Program-made: the position numbers and the translations under genes
Shown here: positions 15,405-30,705 of the stretch, in pieces
Position numbering within the stretch: the stretch's first letter is position 1
Layout of the letters: each line of letters starts with the position of its first letter
Assembly (NCBI RefSeq): GCF_003491305.1
Contig: NZ_CP022706.1
Location: forward strand, 396,501 to 460,500
Reading direction: 5' to 3'
DNA length: 64,000 nt
Source of the DNA: Methanobacterium sp. BAmetb5
GTDB taxonomy: Archaea > Methanobacteriota > Methanobacteria > Methanobacteriales > Methanobacteriaceae
Notes under the pieces: model-generated
Database searches by the model: none
What the model saw: the letters and a program-made list of their open reading frames with translations, nothing else
Told to the model about the DNA's origin: nothing

Positions 15405-15785
15405 ATGGAAAACAACCATATTCATGAAATATATCACACCATCGAGGATACATTTGATTATCTGGGGAAAAAGTGGAGTATTAAGATTATTAAAGGTTTC
15501 TTCTGCCATTGCATACATTTTAAGGATTTTCTAGAAATGAATCCTGATCTAAGCAGTAAAGTACTGTCAGAACGGTTGAAAGAACTGGAACAGAAGGGTA
15601 TAATTGAAAAAAGGGTAATTAATTCTTCACCAGTTCAAACCGAGTACCATTTAACTGTGAAGGGAGAGAAGTTAAACCGTATAATTTACGAGTTGTTCAT
15701 GTTCGCTACAGAAACCACGGAAAATCCCAGCGAAGAATTCAATTTACAGCTGAAAAAGGAACTTAAAGATTTATTTCAGGTTTAA
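15405..15785 (+). CDS. HxlR-family winged-helix regulator
   Basis: A 126-residue one-domain regulator. Residues 18-100 are an HxlR-type winged helix: LGKKWSIKIIKGF, then LSSKVLSERLKELEQKGIIEKR as recognition helix and wing, and TEYHLTVKGEKL. Two cysteines (CHC near 38-40) occur where some relatives sense oxidants or aldehydes through a cysteine close to the N-terminus, but the position is not exactly comparable. Tandem palindromes just upstream suggest autoregulation, and the divergent aldo/keto reductase is a likely second target. AGGAG precedes the ATG. Confidence 0.85.
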   Translation: MENNHIHEIYHTIEDTFDYLGKKWSIKIIKGFFCHCIHFKDFLEMNPDLSSKVLSERLKELEQKGIIEKRVINSSPVQTEYHLTVKGEKLNRIIYELFMFATETTENPSEEFNLQLKKELKDLFQV

Positions 15786-15889
15786 TATACCTAATTTTTT
15801 TAGTAAAATTAAATTTTACCTAAAATCCCCCTTATTCCTAATTACCTACAGCCGTGATATTTATTTATTTTAAGGTACAATCATTACCC

Positions 15890-16729
<840 letters not shown>

Positions 16730-16863
16730 CTTGATTTTTAAGGCTTGAATACCTTTTTAATGAAATATATAATATGAAAGGTAGTATACGCTATCTGGTA
16801 AAAAATACTGTTATTTACTTGAATACTGAGGTTAAATTAAAAAAATGAGGGTTAAAAAAAACT

Positions 16864-17194
16864 TTACTGTCGGATTACACTTCGCATCTTACTCTGTAGC
16901 TCAGCATACTCCTCTTCCAGTTCATAACGGACTGAGGATGAAGTTTCATTTCCCTGACGTAACAGTCTTATTTCTTCCAGTATTTGCAGTATCTTCAAAC
17001 GCAAATCCTGCACATCCTTGTATTTCCCGGAAATCCCATTCTTAATGGCTGCTCATTGACCATTATCATTATGAGATTGGTGTTCCGCAGAATTAACTTT
17101 CTGGTTATAGGTAGTGTTGTATGAATCCAGGGCATAGATAGGCAGGGTGGAAATTAAAACCACAGCTACGCAGATCAATATTGTTTTTTTCCAA
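16864..17194 (-). pseudogene. Broken gene for a small secreted coiled-coil protein
   Basis: One minus-strand frame encodes a clear signal peptide (TILICVAVVLISTLPIYALD), a short polar segment, then after an in-frame TGA (17055-17053) a helical, coiled-coil-like stretch (DLRLKILQILEEIRLLRQ and YELEEEYAELQSKMRS) ending at TAA (16866-16864). No start codon occurs at the right place in this frame. A strong site, GGAGGAGGTGAT (about 17200-17211), is followed by TTG-GAA and a run of seven A's (17190-17184), and removing one A would join TTG to the signal peptide. Two lesions, a frameshift and a stop, indicate a decayed gene of about 105 codons. Function unknown. Confidence 0.6.
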
Positions 17195-17478
17195 CCTTTA
17201 TCACCTCCTCCTGTTGGTACCTAATAATTGACATTGGTTTAAAAATATTTATTCCAACTTTAGGCCCATATTTCACCAGTTAATGCCCTAAAAAGGTTGT
17301 AAAACTGATAATTCATAATTAATAATCATTACAGTAACCTCATAGATTTTGTTACCGGCAAGGCTTAACTGGGGCTGACTACAATGCACGTAATCTAATA
17401 AATTTATATGTTAAAATATCCATAATTCCATAATAACATACTTTTATAATGTAACAATTCAGGGTTTATGGTGACGAA

Positions 17479-18345
17479 ATGGCTGGGGAGACAATTTTAG
17501 TAGTGGAAGACGAAGGAATAAGCGCCATTGAAATCAAGGAGTGCCTGGAGTCATTGGGGTACCAGGTTCCATCCATTGCTAAAAGTGGTAATGAAGCGAT
17601 ACAGGAAGCATTTTCCATTGAACCCGACTTAATTCTAATGGATATTACTTTAAAGGGAGATATGGATGGTATTGATGCTGCCACCATTATCAGAAGTTTT
17701 ATGGATATTCCCCTAATTTATCTAACTGCCTTAGATGATGTGGAAACCTTTAACCGGATGAGCGAAACACAGGCCACGGCATATCTAATCAAACCCATTG
17801 AAGAGGCAGAGTTACGTAACAACATTCAATTGGCCTTGAAAAACTATGAAACCAGACAAAGGGAAATGGCCAATGAAAAAATGCTGGGATTGAAAGATGT
17901 TCAAATATTCATGCGTAGTGCCCTCCCAGAACTGGTGGCCAACATTCCCATTTCCGGAAGAAGTGGTTTTTTATCACGATTCATGCGTCTTTTCGAACAG
18001 AATATGAAACCACTCTTCATACAGTTCACCCGAAGCATCACCCAGGAACCATACGAGGATCTCAGTGATCGGGACAAAATGAGGATATACCTTTCCTGGA
18101 TTTCACAGTTGTACGAAAACCTGGGTTTCAAGGTATTAACACGTACCAGTGAAGATAAAGGCTTGATGACTGTTAAAAAATGTTCATGGGCACCTATCCG
18201 GCCTAAGGATGTTTTTCTATGCCTGATCTGCCAGAGCATAATGCAGTTAACCTACTCCTGGACTGGTCTTCCGGGTACAGTGAAAGAGGAAGCTACCACC
18301 GGTGCCCTGCAATCAGTGTGTAAATTCGATTATGAAATGGAATAA
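17479..18345 (+). CDS. Response regulator with methanogen-type output domain
   Basis: A 288-residue protein. Residues 1-122 are a receiver domain with the acidic pair E10/D11, phosphate acceptor D55 (LILMDITLKG), T83 and K105. After a linker helix, residues about 140-288 form a separate domain that begins PELVANIPISG and includes CSWAPIRPKDVFLCLICQ. I think it belongs to the methanogen output domains (MetOD1 in Pfam), which are found mainly beside receivers in methanogens; this is from memory. No DNA-binding helix is evident. It is followed 230 bases later by a PAS/GAF kinase on the same strand, its probable partner. GGTGAC precedes the ATG. Confidence 0.8.
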   Translation: MAGETILVVEDEGISAIEIKECLESLGYQVPSIAKSGNEAIQEAFSIEPDLILMDITLKGDMDGIDAATIIRSFMDIPLIYLTALDDVETFNRMSETQATAYLIKPIEEAELRNNIQLALKNYETRQREMANEKMLGLKDVQIFMRSALPELVANIPISGRSGFLSRFMRLFEQNMKPLFIQFTRSITQEPYEDLSDRDKMRIYLSWISQLYENLGFKVLTRTSEDKGLMTVKKCSWAPIRPKDVFLCLICQSIMQLTYSWTGLPGTVKEEATTGALQSVCKFDYEME

Positions 18346-18574
18346 ATAACCCACAATGTCATTAGCTTCGATTCAATGGTAAAGGATGATCTAAATAAAT
18401 TTGTAAGATTTTTTTGATATAAATCTGTGACTAATGTCACAAAAAATTGTATTAAATATATGACATGGTGAACCCATTAACTAAATGAATAATAAAAATT
18501 GTGAGTATATCTAAAAATTTAGGAACGTTTATATTATAAGTATCCCAGTAGTACTTACATGTCTAAAGGGGATA

Positions 18575-21301
<2,727 letters not shown>

Positions 21302-21537
21302 TTTCATTTCAGGATTACCCCTTTTTGATGCCAGATTTATTTTTGATATCGGCTTATTTTCTTTACCCTGAAAGGAAAAGATATTAAAAAATGTTCGTGG
21401 ATGATATCATTTCAGGTGTGGACCGCCCTATTCCCCTATAAAATTTAATATTCCCTAAGAAATTATAATGAATTTAGTTAGGTTAATATCTCAGAAAGAT
21501 TAGAAATGTTGTTAGAAACCTAAGTTGAGGGATTAAT

Positions 21538-22110
<573 letters not shown>

Positions 22111-22123
22111 ATTCGACAATCTA

Positions 22124-22567
22124 CTACTCATTTTTATTTATTTTTTCCCATGACATGATGTACTCCATGAACCCTGAATTTTCATTGGGTTGCATGGATT
22201 TAATAAGAAATCCATGTCGCTGGTAAAATCTCACTGCCTTTACATTGTATATGTAAACACTCAGTTCCAAGTAGTGATAACGTGATTTACAATAATCCAG
22301 AAGTTCTCCACCTATACCCTTTCCCTGGTGCTTTTCCAGAACGAACAGTGCACCAATAAAGAAATTATCCCGAACACTGATGAAACCCCTTATTATCCCC
22401 TCTTTTTTGTAGATAAAATTAGTGGAAACAGGTATATAACCCTCTTTAAGGGGCTGGTAATTATCAGTCCAGTACTTTTTGGATATGAAGCTGTGGGCAG
22501 ATATGGTGGTCTCCAGCCATACATCCATAACTTCATCTACTTCATGGGATTCTAATAGTTTAATCAT
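22124..22567 (-). CDS. GNAT-family N-acetyltransferase
   Basis: A 147-residue acetyltransferase of the YjaB/PhnO-like GNAT group. The acetyl-CoA site is LEKHQGKGIGGELLDYCK (Q/R-x-x-G-x-G/A). The C-terminal NVKAVRFYQRHGF is motif B and the EYIMSWEK tail is typical. The start is the ATG that follows GGGGAG directly; a longer frame would add 13 residues. It converges with the HEAT-repeat gene with a 13-base gap. Substrate unknown. Confidence 0.85.
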   Translation of the reverse strand: MIKLLESHEVDEVMDVWLETTISAHSFISKKYWTDNYQPLKEGYIPVSTNFIYKKEGIIRGFISVRDNFFIGALFVLEKHQGKGIGGELLDYCKSRYHYLELSVYIYNVKAVRFYQRHGFLIKSMQPNENSGFMEYIMSWEKINKNE

Positions 22568-22689
22568 CTCCCCGCCATCCCTAAATCTATGGAATAAACA
22601 TCTCAAATCTACATTTACCCCTTAAATTTACATTTTATTAGTTTTTAAATATTTCAGATCCTATTCTTTATTTAATCCATAAATTTAGT

Positions 22690-23517
<828 letters not shown>

Positions 23518-23754
23518 TTTCACTAACCCCCTTACACTTGTCTATTAAATTCTTCTGGTTAATAAGTTAAACCTTATAACTCATGCATTCCCCCTCCTTC
23601 CGTTAGTAAAATTATATGAACTTCATGAAAATGGGCAGAAAATTCTAATATAATGAAGAAAGAGTTAATTAAATGCAGAATCTCTGATTAAATATTAATC
23701 AATCGGATTAATATCTAATTATACCGGCCTATTATCTGTTTATAATTTATCCCC

Positions 23755-24648
23755 TTAATTAGTCTTATAAACTCCAGAATAATCTAAAACTGCCTTCATA
23801 TATTGGTAGGATAAATTCAAGCTCCCGGAATCCATTTTATTGTGCGAGGATAGAACTTCACACACCACCGAGGTGATACCATTCAGATTGCTTACTGTGG
23901 AAAGAACACCGGGGTATGGTCCCACTTCCACCAGGGGTGATCCGGTTCTATTTCCAATGTACTGGGCTAACTCCTGGCTTTTATTATTCTGAGGATAGTA
24001 TATAATGCAATTTTTTCCCGGGATGTCGTTGGGTTGTGCGGAGTGGAAATCAGCCAACAAGGTAACATCACACTTGAGGGAAGTGTTGATTATATTGTTT
24101 AGAGGAGTTCCCGGGTTATGGGCCACCCTATCAGGGTCTGTGTCGTTAGGGGTTCTGGTGCCAGCGGCAGTGTTAAGGGGGATGGCAAAGGGAATAATGT
24201 ACACTGTGCCCTTGATTTTTTTCCCATTGAGTTCATTTATGAGGTTGAGGGCGGCCACTTGTGGGGGTAATTCTCCCCCGTGAACTCCAGCAACCAGCAT
24301 GATACGGGGACGGCTTCCATCTCCCAATACAATCATGGGGGTGCCCTGTTTAGCGGCCGTCACAATCTCCATGGTTACCGGTGTCTGGTTGATGTTATCC
24401 ATTAAAACCGTGTTACTGGACACATCCCCACCGGTGGAGTTATCTACAATCGTTATCTTGTAATTAGGTGAACTGGCCACTTCTAACCCCGTAGCCAGTG
24501 GTGGGTTTTCATAGGGAATATTCATTAAAATGAGGGTGCACAGAACTAGGAGAAAGAGTCCTGTAACCAAAAATTTTCCATTGAGTAACAGGATTTTTTT
24601 ATTGGACCTGGATTTTTTCTTAGGGTATAATGATGTCCCCTTTTTCAT
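23755..24648 (-). CDS. Membrane-anchored AstE/AspA-like zinc amidohydrolase
   Basis: A 297-residue protein. A basic N-terminus is followed by one transmembrane segment (about 20-43), then a large extracellular domain. It contains VAGVHGGELPPQ, with the H-x2-E zinc motif of M14-type carboxypeptidases and succinylglutamate desuccinylases, and LLADFHSAQ with the third zinc histidine. Asn-x-Thr/Ser sites are frequent outside, consistent with archaeal glycosylation. Start at ATG with GGGGGAT before it. Likely an exported peptidase or amidase, possibly acting on cell-wall peptides (pseudomurein); the substrate is inferred. Confidence 0.7.
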   Translation of the reverse strand: MKKGTSLYPKKKSRSNKKILLLNGKFLVTGLFLLVLCTLILMNIPYENPPLATGLEVASSPNYKITIVDNSTGGDVSSNTVLMDNINQTPVTMEIVTAAKQGTPMIVLGDGSRPRIMLVAGVHGGELPPQVAALNLINELNGKKIKGTVYIIPFAIPLNTAAGTRTPNDTDPDRVAHNPGTPLNNIINTSLKCDVTLLADFHSAQPNDIPGKNCIIYYPQNNKSQELAQYIGNRTGSPLVEVGPYPGVLSTVSNLNGITSVVCEVLSSHNKMDSGSLNLSYQYMKAVLDYSGVYKTN

Positions 24649-24826
24649 TAAATCCCCCAAGTTCCTATCAAAAATTAATGTTGTAAATATTTTTATGCTT
24701 AATATTATAAATAGATAGCTATTTATCACCCTATTTATTAAAAATATAATTAGATTAATGCATAGTTCTAATGGAACCTAAATGAAATTGCAAAATACTT
24801 TAAGACTTAGAATGGTGGGATCTTAA

Positions 24827-25216
<390 letters not shown>

Positions 25217-25422
25217 GAATAAACACGATTATATTCCATTTCCCCTCTTTTTTATTCTACATTTCAATAATCCATTGACTCCTGAAAAACATTAACTGAA
25301 ATTATTAGAACTGGTAAATGTTCTTAATTAATTCTTTTTTTGAAAAGCGAATTAGATACTGCCCAGATACTGGAACTTTGTTTGTAAGGATAAAGTTTTC
25401 GGTTTTCAATCAAAGTGAGTAC

Positions 25423-25433
25423 TTTATATAAAT
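25423..25433 (+). promoter_or_regulatory. TATA box of the adhesin-like gene
   Basis: TTTATATAAAT lies about 50 bases upstream of the ATG of the surface protein, so transcription would begin near 25455 and leave a leader of about 20 bases containing GGAGGTGA (25466-25473). Confidence 0.6.
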
Positions 25434-25476
25434 ATTGAAATTAATATTAAATGAAAACTATATTTGGAGGTGAAAA

Positions 25477-27867
25477 ATGAATAAAAAACATACGTTACTA
25501 ATACTCATCACACTATTTTTTGCCATACTTTTATCCGGTGCAGTATCTGCAGCTGATATTTATGTTAATAGTTCCAATGGAAACGATGATAATGATGGTT
25601 TATCCTGGACCACCGCCAAACTCAGCATTGGCAACGCCACCGCCACGGTAAGTGAAAATGGAGTGGTAAAAATTGCCGATGGGGAATACAGTGGAATAAA
25701 CAACACCAACATCACCATCAGTAAAAGCATGACCATTAACGGTTTAAGCCAGAATGGGGTTGTTATAAATGGATCTAGTACCAGTCAGATATTCAAAATT
25801 TTAAGTGGTGTCAATATCACCTTGAAAAACATCACATTCACCCATGGGTTATCCAACGTTGGAGGAGCCATCTACAATGCAGGTAATTTAACTGTGGAAA
25901 ACTGTACATTCCTAAACAATCAGGCTGTTTATGTTAGCGGTTTTTTCAGCTGTGGAGGGGGTGCTATTTTCAACAGTGAGGGAATAGTTACCGTATCTGG
26001 TAGTACTTTCACTGCTAACACCGCAAACCCGGGTGAAGGAGGAGCACTCTGGAATGATTTTGGAACGATGGTAATTGAAAACTGCACCTTCAATCAGAAC
26101 ACTGCACTTAAGGGTTTGGGTGGTGCTTTCTTTGTCAGTGGGGGAACTGCCAGTGTTGGAAACTCCCTATTCACTGATAACAGAGCACTGGTAGGTGGAG
26201 CTATATGTAACTATAATATTGCTACCTTAACTGTCAACAATACCATATTCAACCATAACACGGCAACCAGCCCTTATTCTGGAGGTGGAGCTATCTATAA
26301 TTCCAACGCTGCCGCCAATATACATAACTCCAAATTTTCCTCTAACCATGCTAATTTAAATGGTGGTGCTATCTGGAACAGTGCAACCATGACTCTCTCT
26401 GAATCCACTCTCTCTGGCAACACTGCGATTAAGGGAGGCGCCATTTATAATGGAAAGGGAACATTAGCCGTAGAAAATTGTAACATCAAAGATAACACTG
26501 CCCTGGCCATCAGTGAAACTTTAGACATAATTGCAGCTGGTGGGGGAATTTTCAATGAACCTGACAGCACACTGACCATTGACCACAGTACTATTCAAAG
26601 CAACATTGTCACTGCCACCGGTGAAGGTGTAAACGTGTCTTCTGTGGGCGGAGGAATATACAATGGGGGAAGTCTAGTTATCGATAACTCCAGCATCCAG
26701 CATAACGGTGTCACTGCCACCGCTACATCACAGCTTAATATTGTGTCTGCCGACGGTGGTGGGATCTACAACGATAATATTATCCTCATCAACAACAGCA
26801 TCATCAAAAACAACACAGTCACTGCCACTGCCGATAGGGATGTAATCGCTAATGGTGCCGGAATCTTCAACAATGGGGATATGACCCTAAATAACAGTAA
26901 AATACAATACAACAGAATAGTTATCAACACCAATGCGGGGGTGGGTGCCTATGGCGGAGGAATACAAAATGGAGGAAATCTGTATATTAACAATAGCACC
27001 CTCCAATACAACACTATCTCATCCACCACTCCCGGTATAAATCGACTGGGAGGTGGAGCCATATCCAACACCTTCGCAGGGAATTTGTATATTGACTCCA
27101 GCAACATTGCCCACAATACTGTGGCCGCCATAGATGGGAGTGAATTCGCAGTTGGAGGTGGGATATACAATGAGAATGCCCTCATCATCAAAAGCAGTAC
27201 CTTAGCATTTAACACCGTCACCGCTACCAATCCCGGGAAATATGCACCACTTGGTGGGGGTGTATGCAACTTTGGTGATATGATTGCCAATTTTAATAGG
27301 ATCGTGAATAATTCCCCCGATGCCATACATAACGATGCAGAATCTGTTCCAGATCTCCAATACAACTGGTGGGGATCCAATGCTCCTGAATTTGAGAAAT
27401 TCATCACCGGAACTACCAGTGATCACATTCCCTGGCTGGTAATGAGATACACAGCCATTCCCGGTGTCATACCTCAGGGCAGCACTTCTACCTTGATTGC
27501 TGACTTCACCTATGATTCTGATGGCGTATTCCATGATCCATCTTTAGGACATCTACCCGATGGTACAGTGGTGACTTTCACCACCAATCTGGGTAATGTG
27601 GGCAGTAAGACGGCTACGGCTTTAACACACAATGGTAGGGCAACCATCTTACTTCGTGGGGATGAAGCCGCTGGTTTTGCATTAACCTCAGCCATCCTTG
27701 ACACTGAAACCATGTACACCCCGGTCACCATAACCGCAGCAACGGTTTCTGCTGCCACTAACCCCCATACCATTTCCATGCAAAACACAGGGACACCATT
27801 GGCCGGACTGATTTTAGCCATCCTGATGATCTCAGGCGGTTTTGTTAGCAACAGGAAAAACAGATAA
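25477..27867 (+). CDS. Adhesin-like right-handed beta-helix surface protein
   Basis: A 796-residue exported protein. Residues 1-27 are a signal peptide ending AVSAA. Residues about 28-625 are parallel beta-helix repeats of the polymorphic outer-membrane/adhesin type, with recurring GGAIYN, GGGIYN and NCTFxxN rungs and many Asn-x-Ser/Thr sites. An Ig-like or invasin-like segment follows (about 640-750, YDSDGVFHDPS and GTVVTFTTNLG). The end is a hydrophobic helix and NRKNR, which should anchor it in the cytoplasmic membrane with the helix crossing the pseudomurein wall. Methanobacteriales have large sets of such proteins thought to mediate contact with partners or surfaces. GGAGGTGA gives strong initiation. 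Confidence 0.9.
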   Translation: MNKKHTLLILITLFFAILLSGAVSAADIYVNSSNGNDDNDGLSWTTAKLSIGNATATVSENGVVKIADGEYSGINNTNITISKSMTINGLSQNGVVINGSSTSQIFKILSGVNITLKNITFTHGLSNVGGAIYNAGNLTVENCTFLNNQAVYVSGFFSCGGGAIFNSEGIVTVSGSTFTANTANPGEGGALWNDFGTMVIENCTFNQNTALKGLGGAFFVSGGTASVGNSLFTDNRALVGGAICNYNIATLTVNNTIFNHNTATSPYSGGGAIYNSNAAANIHNSKFSSNHANLNGGAIWNSATMTLSESTLSGNTAIKGGAIYNGKGTLAVENCNIKDNTALAISETLDIIAAGGGIFNEPDSTLTIDHSTIQSNIVTATGEGVNVSSVGGGIYNGGSLVIDNSSIQHNGVTATATSQLNIVSADGGGIYNDNIILINNSIIKNNTVTATADRDVIANGAGIFNNGDMTLNNSKIQYNRIVINTNAGVGAYGGGIQNGGNLYINNSTLQYNTISSTTPGINRLGGGAISNTFAGNLYIDSSNIAHNTVAAIDGSEFAVGGGIYNENALIIKSSTLAFNTVTATNPGKYAPLGGGVCNFGDMIANFNRIVNNSPDAIHNDAESVPDLQYNWWGSNAPEFEKFITGTTSDHIPWLVMRYTAIPGVIPQGSTSTLIADFTYDSDGVFHDPSLGHLPDGTVVTFTTNLGNVGSKTATALTHNGRATILLRGDEAAGFALTSAILDTETMYTPVTITAATVSAATNPHTISMQNTGTPLAGLILAILMISGGFVSNRKNR

Positions 27868-28222
27868 AGGGATTTATATCCCTTTTTCCCCCTTTTTTAT
27901 TTTTAAATTTCAATATCCATCTAATCCTACCATCTTTAGATAAGAAAGCCTTAAAATGATATTTTTAGGGCCAATTTGATGAATTCAACTATGAATATTA
28001 TTAAAATGAATAGTAAAAAGAGGATTAAGAATTTTATTGTCCGGGGATTGGTGGTTATAATCATATCCTCCTGATGTTTGATATTCCCTTAAAATTGGAT
28101 AGTTTCTATTTAATTTTTAATTTTACTAATTAATTTGATTGTTGATTGATTAAAGTGGTTAGTCTATGTGAATTAATAAGCACAGCAAACAGTCGGAAAG
28201 TATCAAAACTAATAAGATCCTT
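27868..28222. other. 355-bp intergenic region, no gene seen
   Basis: AT-rich spacer between the convergent surface-protein gene and the sensor kinase operon. A T-rich stretch (CCCTTTTTCCCCCTTTTTTATTTTT) right after the surface-protein stop probably ends its transcript. I see no gene or marked repeat in the remainder. Confidence 0.5.
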
Positions 28223-29341
28223 TTAAACTCCCAGTTCTTTAAAGGTAATTGTAAACTGAGATCCGTGGCTATTTTCAAGTTTTAATTTTCCATTTAACTG
28301 GCTGGTTAAACTGGTTACCAGTTGCATGCCCAATGAGTTGGTTTTAGTATAATCCAGGTCAGGAGGAAATCCTATTCCATCATCACTAACCTTTAAAACG
28401 AATTCATCTTCGTCTTTACCGAAGGATATGGAAATTTTGCCTCCACTGTCGCCGGGAAATGCGTGTTTCATGGAATTGGTTACTAACTCATTCAGGATTA
28501 AGCCCAGGGGGATGGCAGAGTTGATATCAATATTCACTTCCTGGATGTTCAGTTGGAGGCCAATTCTACCGGGGTCCTTAACATAGGTGCGATACAGGTC
28601 ATTGGCCAGGGTGGTTATGTACTCCTTGAAGTCAATATTTTTAAGATCAGTGGATCTATACAGGCGTTCATGGATTAAAGCCATGGATTTAGCTCGGTTC
28701 TGGCTTTCCTTGAATATTTCTTTAGATTCTTCATCTTTTAAGTAACTTGACTGGAGATTTAGGAGGCTGGAGATGATCATTAAATTGTTTTTAACCCGGT
28801 GGTGTACCTCCTTTATGAGCATTTCCTTCTGCTGATTTAACTGTTCAAGTTGAATATTCTTTTTAGTTAACTCCCGCTGGGCATTGGTGAGATCATTATT
28901 GAGGCGGCCCAGTTCTTCATAAATCTTAGCTTCTTTAGCTTCCTGCTCCTGGAATTGGGTGGTGAAATACTTCATAACCCCCCTAAGAGCACTGCTTTGT
29001 TCATGGTTAACCTGGGTTAGGTGTTCCATGAAATGAAAAGCGCCATCAGCGGATTTTGCCCCAAAAATCAGCATATTCTGGTTTACTAAGAACCCGGAGA
29101 CATGTGCAACCATCAATTCATCTTCAAATCTTAATGTCAATTCCCAGTCGTAAACAGCATCTTCATTTTTTATTCTTTCAATAAAATCCTGTGCCTTTTC
29201 CTGGCTCCCTTCATCCTCGATTTTCAGGAAAGGTTCTCCTATTTTAAAAGATCCTAATCCCAGGTTATCATAGAAAATTTCAATGATTTTCCCATTGTAA
29301 TCGCAGGCCAGGCCAAAGGATTCCACCGTGCTCTCTGCCAT
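28223..29341 (-). CDS. HisKA_2 histidine kinase of the cobalamin-sensor operon
   Basis: A soluble 372-residue kinase. Residues 1-105 resemble a short PAS-like domain ([36 protein letters not shown]) and 130-172 a coiled coil. The HisKA_2 domain has [20 protein letters not shown] with the likely phosphate acceptor at H180, and the HATPase domain ends the protein ([21 protein letters not shown]). It is the third gene of a minus-strand row after the cobalamin-binding protein and a small helical protein (gaps 15 and 36 bases), so it probably takes its signal from them. Catalytic half nearly the same as in the kinase at 5810. GGGGGA lies before the ATG. Confidence 0.9.
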   Translation of the reverse strand: MAESTVESFGLACDYNGKIIEIFYDNLGLGSFKIGEPFLKIEDEGSQEKAQDFIERIKNEDAVYDWELTLRFEDELMVAHVSGFLVNQNMLIFGAKSADGAFHFMEHLTQVNHEQSSALRGVMKYFTTQFQEQEAKEAKIYEELGRLNNDLTNAQRELTKKNIQLEQLNQQKEMLIKEVHHRVKNNLMIISSLLNLQSSYLKDEESKEIFKESQNRAKSMALIHERLYRSTDLKNIDFKEYITTLANDLYRTYVKDPGRIGLQLNIQEVNIDINSAIPLGLILNELVTNSMKHAFPGDSGGKISISFGKDEDEFVLKVSDDGIGFPPDLDYTKTNSLGMQLVTSLTSQLNGKLKLENSHGSQFTITFKELGV

Positions 29342-29377
29342 GAATTTTTCCCCCTTTATTAAAAAAATGAGTTTAGT

Positions 29378-29806
29378 TTAATTTTCTTCGGTTAAAGTCT
29401 GCTGGTAGTTGATCATCCAGTTAAGGAACGGGTTGATTTCATCGGCATATTCTGAGGGTAAGGTCTCATTAACCACATCACGGTATATCTTTAAACGGTT
29501 TAGAACGTGTTCCATTTCCACTCCATCATGGGGAAGCCGGTCCTTGGCCCATTCAAGTTCATCTTCCAATAGTGCCAACTCACCCGTGGACAGGGCAGCT
29601 TCCATCATCTTGGTGGTAAAATCTAAACCCGCAGTTAATAATTCCTGTGCAATTTCCCCGTGATGTGCAACCTCTTGTACGCGTTCAAGGGAACGGCGGA
29701 CAGTTTCCTTAATTATAGTATCTTCATTCTCCTGGAAGGATGTGAGGGCCTCCGGGGAGACTGGTGATAATTCATTTTTCGGAAAATTGGATTTTTTTGT
29801 GGACAT
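29378..29806 (-). CDS. Small helical protein between cobalamin sensor and kinase
   Basis: A soluble, acidic 142-residue protein predicted to be mostly helical from residue 18 on (LTSFQENEDTIIKETVRRSLERVQ, FTTKMMEAALSTGELALLEDELEWAKDRL, NRLKIYRDVVNETL). The pattern loosely recalls the N-terminal helical domains of RsbR-type stressosome proteins, but I cannot assign it. Its place, 15 bases after the cobalamin-binding gene and 36 bases before the kinase gene, suggests an adaptor that links sensor and kinase. Confidence 0.7.
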   Translation of the reverse strand: MSTKKSNFPKNELSPVSPEALTSFQENEDTIIKETVRRSLERVQEVAHHGEIAQELLTAGLDFTTKMMEAALSTGELALLEDELEWAKDRLPHDGVEMEHVLNRLKIYRDVVNETLPSEYADEINPFLNWMINYQQTLTEEN

Positions 29807-29821
29807 ATATTTTTACCGTTC

Positions 29822-30493
29822 CTATGATGAAATTATCTTTTCAGCCAGGGTTATGGCCTCTACAGCATTAGGGGAGCACCCATCTGCCCCTATTTTCTCC
29901 CATAGTTTCGGTGCCAGGAGAAAGGGTCTGCCCCCAACCATTATCTTAATTTCTGATATATCCGGCGTGTTTCTGATTAATTTTATTAAATCCATCAACG
30001 TCTGCAGGTTGTAATGTATAGATGCTGACAGAGCAACCAAATCTGGTTTTATATCAATGATGGTTTGCAGGATGCTTTCATTGGGTGTGTTGGCCCCCAA
30101 GTAGTAGGTATCCCAGCCTTCCATTTCAAATAGGTCCGCCACCATTCTTAACCCCATTTCGTGCATCTCCCCTGCAGCACACGCTGCCACCATCTGGTGG
30201 CCATTTTTTTGCGTGGAAAATATATAGGGATAAAGCTGGGACATGATACTCTGGGTGGCTGCCGTACAGAAGTGTTCATGGGCCACGGTTATTTGATTGG
30301 TTTGCCACAGGCGACCTATCTCGTGCTGAGATGCCTCAAAAACATGCATATAAATATCTTTAATTGATGTTCCTTCTTCCACTGCCTGTATTATCATATC
30401 ACTGGCTTCATTTCTCCTGAGATTTAAAAGGGTATCCATATAATTTTTAGCCAGCGGAAAAAATTGACCAGATTCCTCTTCGAATTGATCCAT
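29822..30493 (-). CDS. Stand-alone CarH-like cobalamin-binding sensor protein
   Basis: A 223-residue protein. Residues 12-90 form a four-helix cap (B12-binding_2 type), and 98-223 a Rossmann B12-binding domain. It carries W-x9-EH exactly (W63, E73, H74), and E-x-H-x-x-G (E109, H111, G114), the E/DxHxxG motif whose histidine ligates cobalt. SAS at 156-158 and GG at 187-188 complete the B12 site. Both motifs together characterise the adenosylcobalamin light sensors CarH and LitR. The MerR DNA-binding domain of CarH is absent, so output must go through a partner, most likely the kinase two genes downstream. It could equally sense cobalamin supply or redox state. GGAGTG precedes the ATG. Confidence 0.85.
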   Translation of the reverse strand: MDQFEEESGQFFPLAKNYMDTLLNLRRNEASDMIIQAVEEGTSIKDIYMHVFEASQHEIGRLWQTNQITVAHEHFCTAATQSIMSQLYPYIFSTQKNGHQMVAACAAGEMHEMGLRMVADLFEMEGWDTYYLGANTPNESILQTIIDIKPDLVALSASIHYNLQTLMDLIKLIRNTPDISEIKIMVGGRPFLLAPKLWEKIGADGCSPNAVEAITLAEKIISS

Positions 30494-30705
30494 GCCACTC
30501 CCCCTATTAGATATTAATATATAGTTTTTGATCCTATTTGTTTTTTATGGGAATTGTTGTTTTAGGCCCTTGTGTGGCCCCTTAAACCTACAGAAGATTA
30601 GATCAGTAAAATGCCATGCTCCGTTTGATCTTTATGAAGAAATATTTATTAATGATGCTGTTTTAAGATGTATTAAGCTGAATAAAGTCATGTGGTGGTT
30701 TTACA

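Noticed and set aside
16845..17045. 66-codon plus-strand frame in the region of the secreted-protein relic
   Set aside because: It is antisense to the coiled-coil segment, has no initiation site and shows no protein-like pattern; the minus-strand reading is far better.
25477..27867. Repetitive surface gene considered as a phage tail-fibre or mobile element
   Set aside because: Signal peptide, beta-helix rungs and C-terminal anchor fit a chromosomal adhesin-like protein, and no phage or transposition gene lies nearby.
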